64,000 nt of DNA from Rhynchopus sp. YZ270_cl-10 (Eukaryota; Euglenozoa; Diplonemea; Diplonemida; Diplonemidae), in NCBI GenBank assembly GCA_964035575.1, contig OZ037836.1:744001-808000 (forward strand), read 5' to 3'. Both the position numbers and the translations under genes were made by a program. The first letter of the stretch is position 1. The number at the start of each line of letters is the position of its first letter. Below the pieces are notes generated by a model. That model saw nothing but the letters and a program-made list of their open reading frames with translations, made no database searches and was not told the DNA's origin. Below, one piece after another: positions 24,062-35,343 of the stretch.

Positions 24062-24811
24062 ACTAGACTAGGAAAGAGAAGATTATTGGTGTGGCTGACG
24101 ACCCCAAATATAGCAGAAAGTGGCAGAAAATAGCACAAAAATAGCACCCCCCCCTTCAGCTACACCAATTATTGTTCGTTAAACGCAGCCAAAATAGTAT
24201 ATCTGAATTTGACGCAAGTGGCTTAACGGGAAGGAACAAAATAGTCAGTATCAGGTGACCAAAACGGCCATAGTATTCCGTTCTAATAACACTGTGTAGG
24301 GGAGGTGGAAGAGAAGCTTAGAAGATGAACCTAAGCAGTCACCTGAGGCAGTAACGCACACACACACAAAAAGGAGAAGTTGAAAGTGCAAGTGCCTCAC
24401 TGTTCGGACACAGGCACTGAAAAAGAAAAACCCCCCCCTCCGTTTCTCTTTGCAAGACAAATATGCCTTTCCAGTCTGCACTGCATTCAGCAGGGCAGAG
24501 GTTTGCCTCCCTGAGGACTACAGAACAGGCTTAGCATTCCGGAAGGGGGGAAAACAGACGCAAAATTATTACGCATCCACTTGCCGTTTGGATAAGGAAA
24601 ACTAAGGATGAAAGGGGGTTTGGGGGGGGAAGAGTTTAATCCTTGAACGCATTCCCCTCAGTCACACCCCCCGAAAGGCGAATATATGCCTCTTCTGTCT
24701 GCAGCGCGGATCGGGGAGGCCAAAAAAAATTTTTGACATAGACAAAACTATGGCCAGACTTTGTCCATGGTTGAAGGCCTGTTTCGGAGATAGAATTATA
24801 CTTTTTTTTTC
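24062..24811. other. Spacer without recognised features
   Basis: Mixed-composition DNA with short homopolymers and no long coding frame on either strand. Confidence 0.35.
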
Positions 24812-25105
24812 CCCCTTCAAAACTTCACACATAACGCTTTGGTTTTTTTGGGAGACACACAAGGTGCCGGGTTTTGTGATATGCACCTGTTTGTCATATT
24901 ATTTCCCATGCAATACATGGAAAAACGTTTCGCACTCGATACTAGGGGCAAATCTTTTTAATAAAAATTAGCGAACACAAAAAACCAGCGTGGAAAACGT
25001 GAAGAGAGGGATTGATTTTGTTCTGACGTGGTGTTTTACGTTTTTGGGTACGGCGGGAGAATAAAATCTGTTCGAGAAAAAGTAACGCGAGCGTATTTTT
25101 TCATT
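24812..25105. mobile_element. SIRE-like composite of the YR retroelement ends, copy 1 (fossil)
   Basis: The first part (about 24812-24950) matches repeat P of the retroelement (56797-56962 and 59144-59310): AACTTCACACA, GGTGCCGGGTT, GCAATACATGG. The second part (about 24951-25105) matches repeat Q (58974-59143 and 63750-63919): AATTAGCGAACACAAAAA, GGAGAATAAAATCTGTTCGA. P and Q sit directly joined with no coding part between, as SIRE carries the two ends of VIPER. Diverged, so an old copy. Confidence 0.7.
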
Positions 25106-25187
25106 TTTTTCATTCACAAAAAAAAAAAAACTGGAAGACGGAGCACAGGGGACACAAGGACATATCCACCTAACTAGTAAATGCTCA

Positions 25188-25332
25188 CACGGTGGCCAGT
25201 TTTGAAGCAGGAGAGCGTCAAAAAAAAAATTGCCATTCTTCTGGGAGATCATACACTCTCCCTGTGAAAGCAATGCCCAACCAGCATTTTCGTCCACTTT
25301 TGACGTTCTCCCACATCAACCTGGCCACCGTG
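25188..25332. mobile_element. Short MITE, family M1, copy 2
   Basis: Inverted ends CACGGTGGCCAG and CATCAACCTGGCCACCGTG with the same subterminal GGGAG/CTCCC blocks as 10034-10186. 145 bp, no coding capacity. Confidence 0.7.
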
Positions 25333-25602
25333 CACACAGAGCAGCACGACTAAACCAGCAACCTACTGGCATAACAGACTGTAGAAACAGCGACACAGCT
25401 GGCTAGTCAGGGGGGCTGTTCAGTAGTGCTGTGTAGCACTCCTCGTTGCGACTAGAAGAGTTCCACCTGTAGTCCCCCTGACTAACCAGCCGTGGATCCA
25501 AGAAACATAGGTGGGTATTGTTAGAAAAGAAATAAATAGGTGGGGGAGTGGGGCTGGGAGGGGGAGGGTTTCAAGTAATAATAGAAACCAATTTCTTTTT
25601 AA

Positions 25603-26975
25603 CCCTTTAGACCCCAAGCCGTTTTTTCGACCCACTTTTGAGTTTTGGTTTTTTGGGCTCTCCAACCGGTAAAGGGACCCCAGATGCAAATTTTTGATCG
25701 TACCTGGCCGCAATTGAAAGATTTTAAACACAGCTTCCAATTCCATTTTTTTAAGTTTTTTTTTGAAAAAAAATATTCCCCTCAAAATGAGGTAAGCATA
25801 AAATCCGCCTTTCGGTTTTTTACTCGTCCAGCAGAGCGAGGGAATACCCGTAAATTATAATTTATTGCTCTCCGAAAATAGCGTTATTTGAAAGATTCGC
25901 CACAAAATCTTTCCAAAGAAAAAAAAATTGAGCAAAAAGTCCTAGTAGAACCCAACTGAAATGAGTGCGGCTCTGTTAGCGACCATGTATAAAATCGATT
26001 TCCCTAACGATTTACACTGAAACACCACCACACACGCAAAAAAGCAATTTTTTCACGTTTTTGGGCATCTACAGGTCCGAAACACCCCCAGAATGGGTCA
26101 GAACGACCCTGTGTGCCGAAAATTCACAAAAAAAGCACCCTGCAATACGAAAAAATAGTGAAAACCCGGCTTATAGTGTGTTTTGGGTGGGAATAAGGCA
26201 AAGAATAGTCAGAAAAACAGTGATTTTGGTGGTGGTTCTCACGAACTTCCAAAGTGCATTCAGATGCACAAAAGTTTTCGATTGTTGCTTCTTTTGACAG
26301 ATTTGACATCAAATCTTTCCAAAAATGTAAAAATATTTTCACGAAAATGAGTAGAACCCCACTTACCAACCCTACTAGCCTTACGATCTTAGCAATGTTA
26401 ACCCCGTGATTTGGTGGTAAAATCTCACCAAAATCCGAGGAAATCACAGATGCATAAAAGTTTTCAATTTGGGCGTATTTTGAAAGCTGTGTGCGAAATC
26501 TTTCCACACAAAAAAAGTGTTTTCACGAAAACGAGTAGAATTTTTTTGATCACATGGAGGCTCTGAAAAGCGACTTTTCCCCGTACTTTTTCGCGCTCCC
26601 CCGCATCCAAGGAAAACCCAGATGCATAAAAGTGTTCATAGATGGCGTATTTTGAAAGATCGGTGAAAAATCTTTCAAAATATAAAAAAATGTTTTTCTG
26701 AAAATGAGTAGAACCCCAGTAATAGCCTAGTGGTATTAGGAGGGTTATTTCAGGGGGTGTTGGTCAAAAACATGATTTTCCGTGGCAGCTCCGCCTTCCC
26801 CCCAGCATCCAAAAAAAATACTAGGTGAACAAAACATTTCGATTCTTGCTTCTTTTGAAAGATCGGCGCAAAATCTTTCAAAATATAAAAAATGTTTTTC
26901 CAATTTTGAGTAGAACATTCCTAATTGTATGGCGCCATTCGGCTGGCCATATATGGCCACTTGGGGTCTAAAGGG
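25603..26975. mobile_element. piggyBac-type non-autonomous element at TTAA
   Basis: Ends CCCTTTAGACCCCAAG and CTTGGGGTCTAAAGGG are perfect inverted repeats, each flanked by TTAA (25599-25602 and 26976-26979). A TTAA duplication with CCC...GGG ends is the known piggyBac signature. The 1.37-kb interior has no transposase. It consists of diverged tandem units of about 180-200 bp, each with AAATCTTTC(C/A) and GAGTAGAACCC blocks (near 25905, 26310, 26490, 26670, 26870). Confidence 0.8.
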
Positions 26976-27262
26976 TTAAAACAAAAGGACGCATTGGAGG
27001 GGTAAAACCTACGTGGGGGTTTTTTTGGGGGGTTTTCCAAATCTTAAGAGTTTTTCCACCCTTGTTGGATTACTGCAAACTCGTTCGATGGTGTTAACTA
27101 GCAGCAAAATAGAGTACAATAATATAATGCCAAGATGACGCTCAGTAAGGGCCAAGCAGCGGCTAACCCTCAGACTCCGTATACCCAGTTCCCTCGCAGC
27201 AGCTACACTGCACAACCCACTCTTGTGGACAACGTGTCACGCAAGTGCGAATGATTATTACC

Positions 27263-27366
27263 GTATTCGTAAAAATTATCGTACCAATGTTCGACCTTTT
27301 CAGCATTTTTCTGAAAGTTGAAGCGAGACTTTTTGTACGGTCGAACATTTTTATGAATACGGTATC
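27263..27366. repeat. Small inverted-repeat unit with ACCGTATTC / GAATACGGT ends
   Basis: Arms ACCGTATTCGTAAAAAT..GTTCGACC and GGTCGAACATTTTTATG..AATACGGT fold on each other with a short loop. Similar ends occur at 43468-43580. Confidence 0.5.
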
Positions 27367-27379
27367 TTTTCGGGTGAGT

Positions 27380-28299
27380 GATAGACAAGAGCGCGCCCGT
27401 TGAAAAAAAAAAATTGAAAAATAATAAAACCTACATCCTTGGTGTGGCGGATTTTGCGGTTTTGGATGGCCCAAGAATGGCCCAAAAGGGGATCGTCTCG
27501 TCCGCCACACCAATCCTCGAACTTTTCTACACAAATGATTGCATTGAACACATCCCTTTTTTTGTTGGAGTAGTGCAGTTGCCTCGGTTGTGTTGCCACG
27601 TTTGTGCAATCTCCACTACAATATTTACTCTGAGTGTGTTTTTTTACCCCGTCTGTGAATGTCGGTAGAACTGAAGTCGGGGAACACAAAAGAGACAATG
27701 AATGTTAACAAAACAGAAAAAGAGAGACACAGTATTTAATCCGAATTGACACACACACACACACACACGTCCTGGGCTGGACGGTAAATTGCATCCGGGG
27801 GTATATGGCGCCTCCAGAAGCCCTATGAAGAACCCTGAGGGTTAAACGTCACCCCCCTTTTTACCCCTTTTGTTTTGTGACGGTCAGTCCAGTGGGCAAC
27901 CTGCATTGCACCTCGCAGGCCCCATTGCCACACCCTGGGTGGTGAAGTGTGCCGACTGTACAACTGCCCAAAGTCAGGCCAAGCTCATTGCACTGAGGGA
28001 GCTTGCCACATCCTCGGGTGAGGTGTGCTGCCTGGAAAGACATTCAACTTTTATTTAGCCATAGTACCTTTTTTCCGCAGAGACTGTTCAAAATGGTCAC
28101 AGGCGCCGCAGCTACACCACTAGTTGGTGTTTCATGGTAAGTGCGTCATACCGCCATGTATCACAGGGCAGGTGCCCGCGAAGATGAAAACCCCACAGGG
28201 TGAAGATCAAATCCTGATGTTGAATGACGGTTGGAGAAATTGATTTTGTATACCCCCCGCTCCAATCGTCCGCGAAGAACCCTCCCCCTTTTTATTTTA
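27380..28299. other. Spacer, possible short coding remnant at 27870-28058
   Basis: A more GC-balanced stretch (27880-28055) has an open plus frame of 62 codons (MFCDGQSSGQPALHLAGPIA...), but nothing is recognised and it could be chance. The rest is AT-rich, with a short CA repeat at about 27750-27770. Confidence 0.25.
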
Positions 28300-28560
28300 T
28301 TTTATTCGTAAGGAGTCACCTAAACCGTATCAATAAGCCGTAGCCTCTCCCTCAATATGGCTGGTAGAAGTGACAAGTGGGCCATACTCCGTTCAGGCGT
28401 TACCCACTCTAAACCCGTTATCAAACACACACACACACGATTCCATGGGGTGGATTCCAGGGGATGCGTCCATTGAAAATCACGTCGTGTAGAAGAGTTC
28501 AAGAATGTAGGTTTATTTCCTTACAACCGTACGCGTACCGCTTCGTCTGTTGTATACAAA
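28300..28560 (+). pseudogene. Relic of receptor-gene flanking sequence
   Basis: 28300-28440 is an inverted copy of the region upstream of copy C (22910-23050), sharing GGCGTTACCCACTCTAAAC-type blocks. The next part (28440-28560) matches blocks of the copy B intron. No receptor coding sequence remains here, so this is a remnant of an inverted, lost copy or of a mobile flank segment. Confidence 0.5.
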
Positions 28561-28619
28561 AAAAATGAAAATTTGAGAACGTGTTGACAGTAGGCTTTTT
28601 TCGCATGAGCTCTGCCTCG

Positions 28620-28900
28620 TCTTCTCTATACAGCCCCAGGGAAGGGGAGACGCACCACCCTCTGCTCCATAGTACTATCATCCCACACGCACACGAAGAA
28701 CAGAAAGAAGACACAAACCAAAGACGTATAACAAAGTGAAGTTATTAATGCAGGCACCTCCGACTGACCCACGTACGATGCCAGCCATCCAGATGAAAGC
28801 ACAAGTACCCTGCGGCCAACAACAGAAGATGTAAAAAGGAAACCTAATGACTGGCCCGTACCGTAAGAGAACGAGGGCGGTACACAACCGCTCGACAGCC
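28620..28900. repeat. Dispersed repeat R2, copy 1
   Basis: The block with CCTGCGGCCAACAAC, GAAGATGTAAAA and CTGACC(C/T)AC..TAC is shared with 44700-44830, and a short part (GTTATT(A/G)ATGCAGGC) with 43677. Non-coding. Confidence 0.5.
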
Positions 28901-29267
28901 GGCGGCCCACCTTCCGTCGAAGAGTAAACAACAAAACACAAGGACACAAGCATGTAAGTGCCGTAATCGGAAAAATTGTCGACCGTAAATATGGCACGGT
29001 CCATAAACCACCCCCCCCAAAAGGTAACCTGGGGTCCTTATTTTTATTTCATGTGGGTTCTACTGGGACTTTCTCCCCGATTTTTTTTTTAATGAACTCA
29101 GAGTTAAGTTTCTGGGTTCAATAAAAAAAACGACGAGCAAAAAGTCCAATTGGAAATATGATGGATACCCCCCGAGAGCAAAATAAACCAACGGTAAAAA
29201 TTGGTACCCTTGGTTTCCTATAGGTTCCTATAGGAAACCTACATTTTCCCATAATTTCCCACACAAC

Positions 29268-29600
29268 TTGCTTGACAACAGGATGAAAACAAATACAAAA
29301 ATGGCAAAAGTGAGTAAAACCGTGCAAGGGGCACTGGACTTTGCTAGGGCTCTGGGGGAAACGCAGTTCTCAGGGGAGAAGACTCGCAAGGAGGTTCTTG
29401 CCTACGCGAAGGCACGCAGTTGTTACCGTAGGGGTTTCGGGAAGACGTGTGGTTCAAAGCTTTATGGAAAGCGAGAGGAATATCCCTCATCCTTCACAGG
29501 AAGAACACCACCCGTGGGGGACGCGCGGTCCAACTGTATTTCTGCAGTAACCTGGATGAGTGTGTGGGTGTGCCATCAGAAGGTACGGAGGGGTGAACAA
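29268..29600 (+). pseudogene. Unrecognised frame in left palindrome arm
   Basis: An open frame beginning MKTNTKMAKVSKTVQGALDF. From about 29450 another frame of the same strand (WFKALWKARGISLILHRKN...) looks at least as protein-like, so the unit may be shifted or spliced. Not recognised; a transposon-borne DNA-binding fragment is possible but unproven. Confidence 0.35.
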
Positions 29601-29679
29601 CGCGTATTTACCCCTTACAGCAAGGAGAATGGCAGCGGCGTCGTTGTCCGTGCCTCCAAACACGCGGAAGGCTTGTGCA

Positions 29680-29987
29680 AAACGTACCTTCTGATGGCAC
29701 ACCCACACACTCATCCAGGTTACTGCAGAAATACAGTTGGACCGCGCGTCCCCCACGGGTGGTGTTCTTCCTGTGAAGGATGAGGGATATTCCTCTCGCT
29801 TTCCATAAAGCTTTGAACCACACGTCTTCCCGAAACCCCTACGGTAACAACTGCGTGCCTTCGCGTAGGCAAGAACCTCCTTGCGAGTCTTCTCCCCTGA
29901 GAACTGCGTTTCCCCCAGAGCCCTAGCAAAGTCCAGTGCCCCTTGCACGGTTTTACTCACTTTTGCCATTTTTGTATTTGTTTTCAT
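29680..29987 (-). pseudogene. Unrecognised frame in right palindrome arm (twin)
   Basis: Mirror copy of the left-arm frame with the same start (MKTNTKMAKVSKTVQGALDF) and near-identical sequence up to the palindrome spacer, after which the two differ. The right frame stays open into the left arm. Same caveats as the twin. Confidence 0.35.
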
Positions 29988-30329
29988 CCTGTTGTCAAGT
30001 AAGTTGTGTGGGAAATTATGGGAAAATGTAGGTTTCCTATAGGAACCTATAGGAAACCAAGGGTACCAATTTTTACCGTTGGTTTATTTTGCTCTCGGGG
30101 GGTATCCATCATATATCCAATTGGACTTTTTGCTCGTCGTTTTTTTTATTGAACCCAGAAACTTAACTCTGAGTTCATTAAAAAAAAAATCGGGGAGAAA
30201 GTCCCAGTAGAACCCACATGAAATAAAAATAAGGACCCCAGGTTACCTTTTGGGGGGGGTGGTTTATGGACTGACCCATATGCTCGACATAATGTTCGAC
30301 CTTTTCAGGATTTTTCTGGTTTAACCTTT

Positions 30330-30445
30330 TTGGTTGGTTTTTCTTCAAAACGTCCAGAAATGGATGTCAAAAAAAAAAGGAAATAACCCTTTTTCTAAAG
30401 AACAAGGAATGAGGTGAGTGCACAACAGAAGGGGAGGGGAATAAA
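30330..30445 (+). repeat. Dispersed repeat R3, copy 1
   Basis: The block CCAGAAATGGATGTC ... AATGAGGTGAGTGCACAA ... AAGGGGAGGGGAATAAA matches 53315-53405. Non-coding; the final GAGGAGAATAAA(A) resembles part of retroelement repeat Q. Confidence 0.5.
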
Positions 30446-31199
30446 CAAAAAAGTCTTAAGACATTTGAATCATTTCCCGCAAAGTATTTTCCCTAATATG
30501 GTGTGGCTCATCCCAAAAATAAAGTGTAATTTCCCCCCCCCCCCCCCCCCCCCCTAGCACGACGGACTAGTTATGGCCATGACAGGTGATATGACAGGTG
30601 GTGTTACTAGTTATAAATATGACAGGTGATAATTGAATATTACTAGTAATATGACAGGTGGTACCTGTCAAAATGACAGGTACCACCTGTCATATGACAG
30701 GTGTTTTTGCCGGTGGCTATTGCCTCCCAGGGAAAGGGACTCTCGAATTTTTTTTTTGCCCCCTTTTTAGGGCGAATTTCGACGATTTGAGGCCATTAAA
30801 AGCAAAATTTGACACTTTTGAGCATCTATGGGGGTCTAAAACGCGATTTTGCGCACCACGATTTTTCGTGGGATTTACGAAAGACAAGTCAATTTTTGAC
30901 CCCAAAAAAATTCACAAAATTGCCCTCGGTGGTCCTCACCCCCACATGTCCTCAATACTGGGCGAAAAAATGCAAAAAAACGCAAAAATCGGGTGTTTTA
31001 ATCTGGGTGCACCAAATACACGGGAGTGCGGTACTAAGCCATAATCAGTTTTTCCGCGCTGAAGAATCCGATGAAGAATTCTTCAAAAAAAAAAAAAAAA
31101 GGTACAAATAAAGGGGCCCCCCGAATAAGTTCTTTATTTGGGGGGTGTTTGCTCGAAGAATAAAAGAAGTTATTTGGAATCGAAGTTATTTGGGGGGGA

Positions 31200-31300
31200 A
31201 GTTATTTGGGCAAACACCGTACCATAATTTTTTTTCGCCTGCGGCGCCATTATATATTGCTTTTTTTTGCTCCGCAAAAAAAAATACACAGTACCCTATC
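31200..31300. repeat. GCCTGCGGCGCCATT motif copy
   Basis: CACCGTACC(A)TAATTTTTTTTCGCC..TGCGGCGCCATT then TTTGCTCCGCAAAAAAAA, as in 8864-8990 and 10615-10770. Confidence 0.5.
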
Positions 31301-31449
31301 AGTTTGGGGGAAATTTTGAAAAATAAAAAAGGAAGTGGGAGGGGGCGAAGTTATTCGGTAACTTTTTCGGCACCTAAAATCTGGAAAAAAAAGAAGTTAT
31401 TTGGGAAAATACCTATTATTTGGGGGGGAACTTATTCGGGGGGCCCCTT

Positions 31450-32020
31450 TAAAAAAATTGAAGAGGTGGGCTGGGGCCCGAAGGGCCGCCCACCTCTTTC
31501 ATCTTCCTCCCAGCCTCCTCGCCCGAGCCATCTGCCGACTATTTCCTTCCGTTGCAACCCGACCTCGGAGATGACAAGGAGTGGGGAGAAGCTCCTGGTG
31601 GATCCGGCGAAGCCGGGGACAAGCAGAGAGGAGATGAAGACGCAACTGAAGAAGGAGTACGGGATAATGCGAGTTTGTGCGACTCGCCTTCTGACCCCCT
31701 GTTTCGTCTTGCGAAGATGAGCGGGCATTTTCGTGATTGAAGTTGGTGAAGACACGTCTCCGCTCACAAGTTGTCGACGAACCCCTTGCTGCACTTTTGC
31801 ATGCCAAGAACCATCCCGAGGGTACCTCAGTGAGGAGGTGTCCGCAGAGATTCTGCATCTCTTTGAATATCATATAGATCCACCCCACCCACCACCGTGC
31901 GAAAGTTCGGACCCTTTTTAGGCCAGGAATTCTAGTTTCTCCGCCGGAGGCCCAGAACTTCCGGCGCGCTACGCGCGCCGGGCTCGGGACGTATTTACCT
32001 TTTATGCACAAAATCACTAT
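31450..32020. other. Region with weak coding character
   Basis: GC-richer DNA with overlapping open frames on both strands (a 172-codon minus frame ending at 31499, and a plus frame reading ...PAKPGTSREEMKTQLKKEYG). Neither shows a known motif, and which strand is real, if any, cannot be settled by eye. Confidence 0.2.
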
Positions 32021-32834
32021 TCTTCATCAAAAATCCCGCTGCATTTTTTACAATGTACCCTAATTTTTTTCCAATCCAAAAAAATGGAAAAAGCCCGGGT
32101 GCCCGCCCACCCCTGCAAAAATCGACTTGTACAGCCATTGCTTTGGTGTGGGCTTGTTCACACCGGGCAGAGTGCGAGTTATTCTCAGCAACACGGCCCC
32201 GGCCCCCCAGATTTTTCCCGTAAGAAAACCACCTGCGCGAACCATAGGCATTTTTTGTCCTCCCTCAAGTGCTCCCTCGAACCTGGCGGGAGGGAGGGAA
32301 ATAGCTATTTACTGACGCAGTGGTGGGTTTGTATGTCCAATGATGTTCTCGTACCTGGAGAGTGGACCGAGTGCGAGGTATGTTTTTAACCCCCGGTTTT
32401 CACCACCCCCGCTCCCCCTTTTCGACATTGTCCCGCTCTGGATGTACGTCTCGCCTCCGGATGTAAATTGAAGCTATTTTTTCCCGCCCAAATTAGCGAC
32501 TCAGGATTTGTGCACCTCTATCTATCTCTTGTTGGGTGTCCACCCCGGTACAGCCGGTCATGTACCAAGGTACACTGTTCACGAGAGGGTTTTGTATTTC
32601 AAGTCAACTTTTTCTTTTTGTTCTAAATGTCACTTTTGTCCTCAATTTCTCTTAACAGGTACCCGAACCGACGACCCTTCATTGTGACAGCGAAGCAGTG
32701 CCGACGGACGAGCTGGTGCAAATATTTCAAAATCAGGTGGCGACCGAGACCACCCTAATGAAAAAGTCGGGTTTATAAACCAACTTTTCCATTAACCCAC
32801 CCCATAGACCACCCTAATTATTATGAAACTCTTA

Positions 32835-33610
32835 GTCAGTCACTGCTATAGCCATTAACCCAGGGAGCATAGCTAGTGCAAGAAATTCGACTTCGGGATC
32901 CGGAAAGTCTGTCCTCTGCTTGCGGAGGACTAGGCACAATAAAATATTGCGTTCCCCCAGAAACCAGTTTTTGTCACAGTAATTTTTGCCCAGGGCATGC
33001 TCTTGAAGCATGGCGGCTTGGTGTGAGAAGGGGCAGTGTGTTGTTTTGTTCTAGATTTCAACGGTTGTTAGAGCGAGTCAAGTGGATGCTTATCTAAACA
33101 CTGACTTTAGTACAGACCCGAGAGATCACACATGACTTTGAGGAAAGAACAAAGCAATGCATCTGTACCCGCACGCCAGGTTGTAGTTACTTCAGAATTT
33201 TCTTAAGTTTGCGCGAAAGAGAGCGGGGGCAACTCCTTTGTATCATAAGTCCGCTGTGCAGAACAAAGCTAGGAACCTTAAAACACTACCTGCGTGGTGG
33301 CTGAATTCACATCCCTTAGAATTACCAGAATTCAGCCTTTGTTGAAGTAACGTACATACTTGTATGTGCGTGTCACGCTTCTCCATCCTTAAATGGGTGC
33401 ACTGCTTCACTGCAGCGGGTAAGCCTCTCTCGACTAGTGCAAACTTAAGAATTTTCTGCTGTAACTTACCAAAATCGATTTTCTTTCACCCCAAACACCC
33501 GCAACACCCCACCTGCTACTTCGGTAGCCTGTGTTGTTGGGAGTTGGTTCTCATGTTGATCCCCAGTGTTTTGCACTGCTTCTTCTGAGCCCAACGCTGT
33601 TTGGCCTGTC
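32835..33610 (-). repeat. Dispersed repeat family R1, copy 2 (inverted)
   Basis: Inverted relative to 7735-8395: contains the complements of the blocks CATAGCTAGTGCAAG, TTTTGCCCAGGGCATGC and GAGTTGGTTCTCATG. More diverged than copies 1 and 3. Confidence 0.5.
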
Positions 33611-33773
33611 GACGTAATAAATACGAAGACAGGGCGGCGGTGCCAACAATTTTCCGATGATGTAACGTTTATCTGATTGATTTATCGTTTGATATACCTT
33701 GTGTGCTACTTCATGCACACCCAAGAAAGGTTATTGAACGGTACTTTCAAGCGATACTTCGTTATGTCATTGG

Positions 33774-34096
33774 GGGTACCTGGGTACCTGGGTACCTGGG
33801 TACCTGGGTACCTGGGTACCTGGGTACCTGGGTACCTGGGTACCTGGGTACCTGGGTACCTGGGTACCTGGGTACCTGGGTACCTGGGTACCTGGGTACC
33901 TGGGTACCTGGGTACCTGGGTACCTGGGTACCTGGGTACCTGGGTACCTGGGTACCTGGGTACCTGGGTACCTGGGTACCTGGGTACCTGGGTACCTGGG
34001 TACCTGGGTACCTGGGTACCTGGGTACCTGGGTACCTGGGTACCTGGGTACCTGGGTACCTGGGTACCTGGGTACCTGGGCACCTGGGTACCTGTA
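33774..34096. repeat. 8-bp satellite (TACCTGGG)n, about 40 copies
   Basis: Nearly perfect tandem array of TACCTGGG over about 320 bp, with a single variant (CACCTGGG) near the right end. It is open in several frames, but these encode only VPGYLGTW-type repeats, so they are not genes. It includes overlapping GGTACC palindromes. Confidence 0.95.
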
Positions 34097-34159
34097 TTTT
34101 GACATGTCATTTTACTAGTAAAATCACCTGTCATGGTCATAACTAGTCCGTCGTGAGGG

Positions 34160-35343
34160 GGTACGACTCCAGCCATTTTTTGCGCACGGAAAATTCATTT
34201 GGCATTATCTGGTCATCTCCAAGGCAACTGCGGGTGAAAAACACCCTCAGAGTGGGTCACAGGGGGCCTGTGGGTCGAAAAACGACCCAGAAGCCACCCC
34301 AGAATACAAAAAAATGGAAAAAAATAGTGAAAAAACGGCTTTTTTCACGTTTTGGCCACTTTGGGCAAAATAGCGATTTTTCGAGAAAAAAATCAAAAAC
34401 CGGGATATTTTTTGACATCACAAAGCCTCCTTTGGCACAAATATACCCCAAAAGTGGCCTGTGAGTCCATTCCAACCTGTTTTGGACATATTTGACACTT
34501 TTGGAAGTGTTTTTTTTGGTGTTTTTAGGTCAAAAAAATGCCCAAGACGTCCCCAAGACATCCCCAAGACACTTTGCACACCCCCTGTTACGGTCATATT
34601 TTTTTCGTTTTTTTGCCTGAAACCCCCAAAATACCCCTCCCGGACCCCACATAGTCCCGAATATCCATCACACACCCACTCAGAGTGAGTAGAAGCACCC
34701 CAAAAAAAATATTTTTTAAAGCCCTAAAATTGTGCTTCAGTTTCGGCAGCATCCATGTTGAAGTTGAAGGGCTTTAAAAAATATTTTTTTTGGGGTGCTT
34801 CTACTCACTCTGAGTGGGTGTGTGATGGATATTCGGGACTATGTGGGGTCCGGGAGGGGTATTTTGGGGGTTTCAGGCAAAAAAACGAAAAAAATATGAC
34901 CGTAACAGGGGGTGTGCAAAGTGTCTTGGGGATGTCTTGGGGACGTCTTGGGCATTTTTTTGACCTAAAAACACCAAAAAAACACTTCCAAAAGTGTCAA
35001 ATATGTCCAAAACAGGTTGGAATGGACTCACAGGCCACTTTTGGGGTATATTTGTGCCAAAGGAGGCTTTGTGATGTCAAAAAATATCCCGGTTTTTGAT
35101 TTTTTTCTCGAAAAATCGCTATTTTGCCCAAAGTGGCCAAAACGTGAAAAAAGCCGTTTTTTCACTATTTTTTTCCATTTTTTTGTATTCTGGGGTGGCT
35201 TCTGGGTCGTTTTTCGACCCACAGGCCCCCTGTGACCCACTCTGAGGGTGTTTTTCACCCGCAGTTGCCTTGGAGATGGCCAGATAATGCCAAATGAATT
35301 TTCCGTGCGTTTGGTCCCAGCCAAAATGGCTGGAGTCGTATCC
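34160..35343. repeat. 1.18-kb palindrome
   Basis: Arms of about 570-585 bp (34160-34728 and 34767-35343) are near-perfect inverted copies around a spacer of about 40 bp. The outer ends read TACGACTCCAGCC / GGCTGGAGTCGTA. Frames inside the arms are mirror images without protein-like character. A long C run (35349-35363) follows the right end. Confidence 0.85.

Larger units (their letters stand above)
29001..30269. repeat. 1.27-kb palindrome carrying twin reading frames
   Basis: Arms of about 587 bp (29001-29587 and 29683-30269) are near-identical inverted copies with a spacer of about 95 bp. The ends read CCATAAACC / GGTTTATGG. Each arm encodes the same frame, so a protein start occurs on both strands, converging on the spacer. 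Long inverted arms without a separate interior suggest a collapsed foldback or Mutator-like element, but no superfamily signature was confirmed. Confidence 0.85.
30558..34155. mobile_element. 3.6-kb element with about 33-bp terminal inverted repeats
   Basis: Ends CACGACGGACTAGTTATG(G)CCATGACAGGTGA (two halves, 30558-30590) and the inverse at 34122-34155. The subterminal left end repeats ATGACAGGTG (30580-30715). The interior holds an inverted R1 copy (32835-33610) and an 8-bp satellite (33774-34096). It lies directly against the palindrome at 34160. No transposase recognised; superfamily unknown. Confidence 0.6.

Noticed and set aside
33677-34176. Open frames of 100-156 codons on both strands
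   Set aside because: They run through the TACCTGGG satellite and encode only the repeat; an 8-bp unit without stop codons keeps its frames open.
34418-35099. Mirror-image frames (MCDGYSGLCGVREG type) in the 34-kb palindrome
   Set aside because: Identical by palindrome symmetry, low-complexity Phe/Lys-rich translation, no start context or motif.
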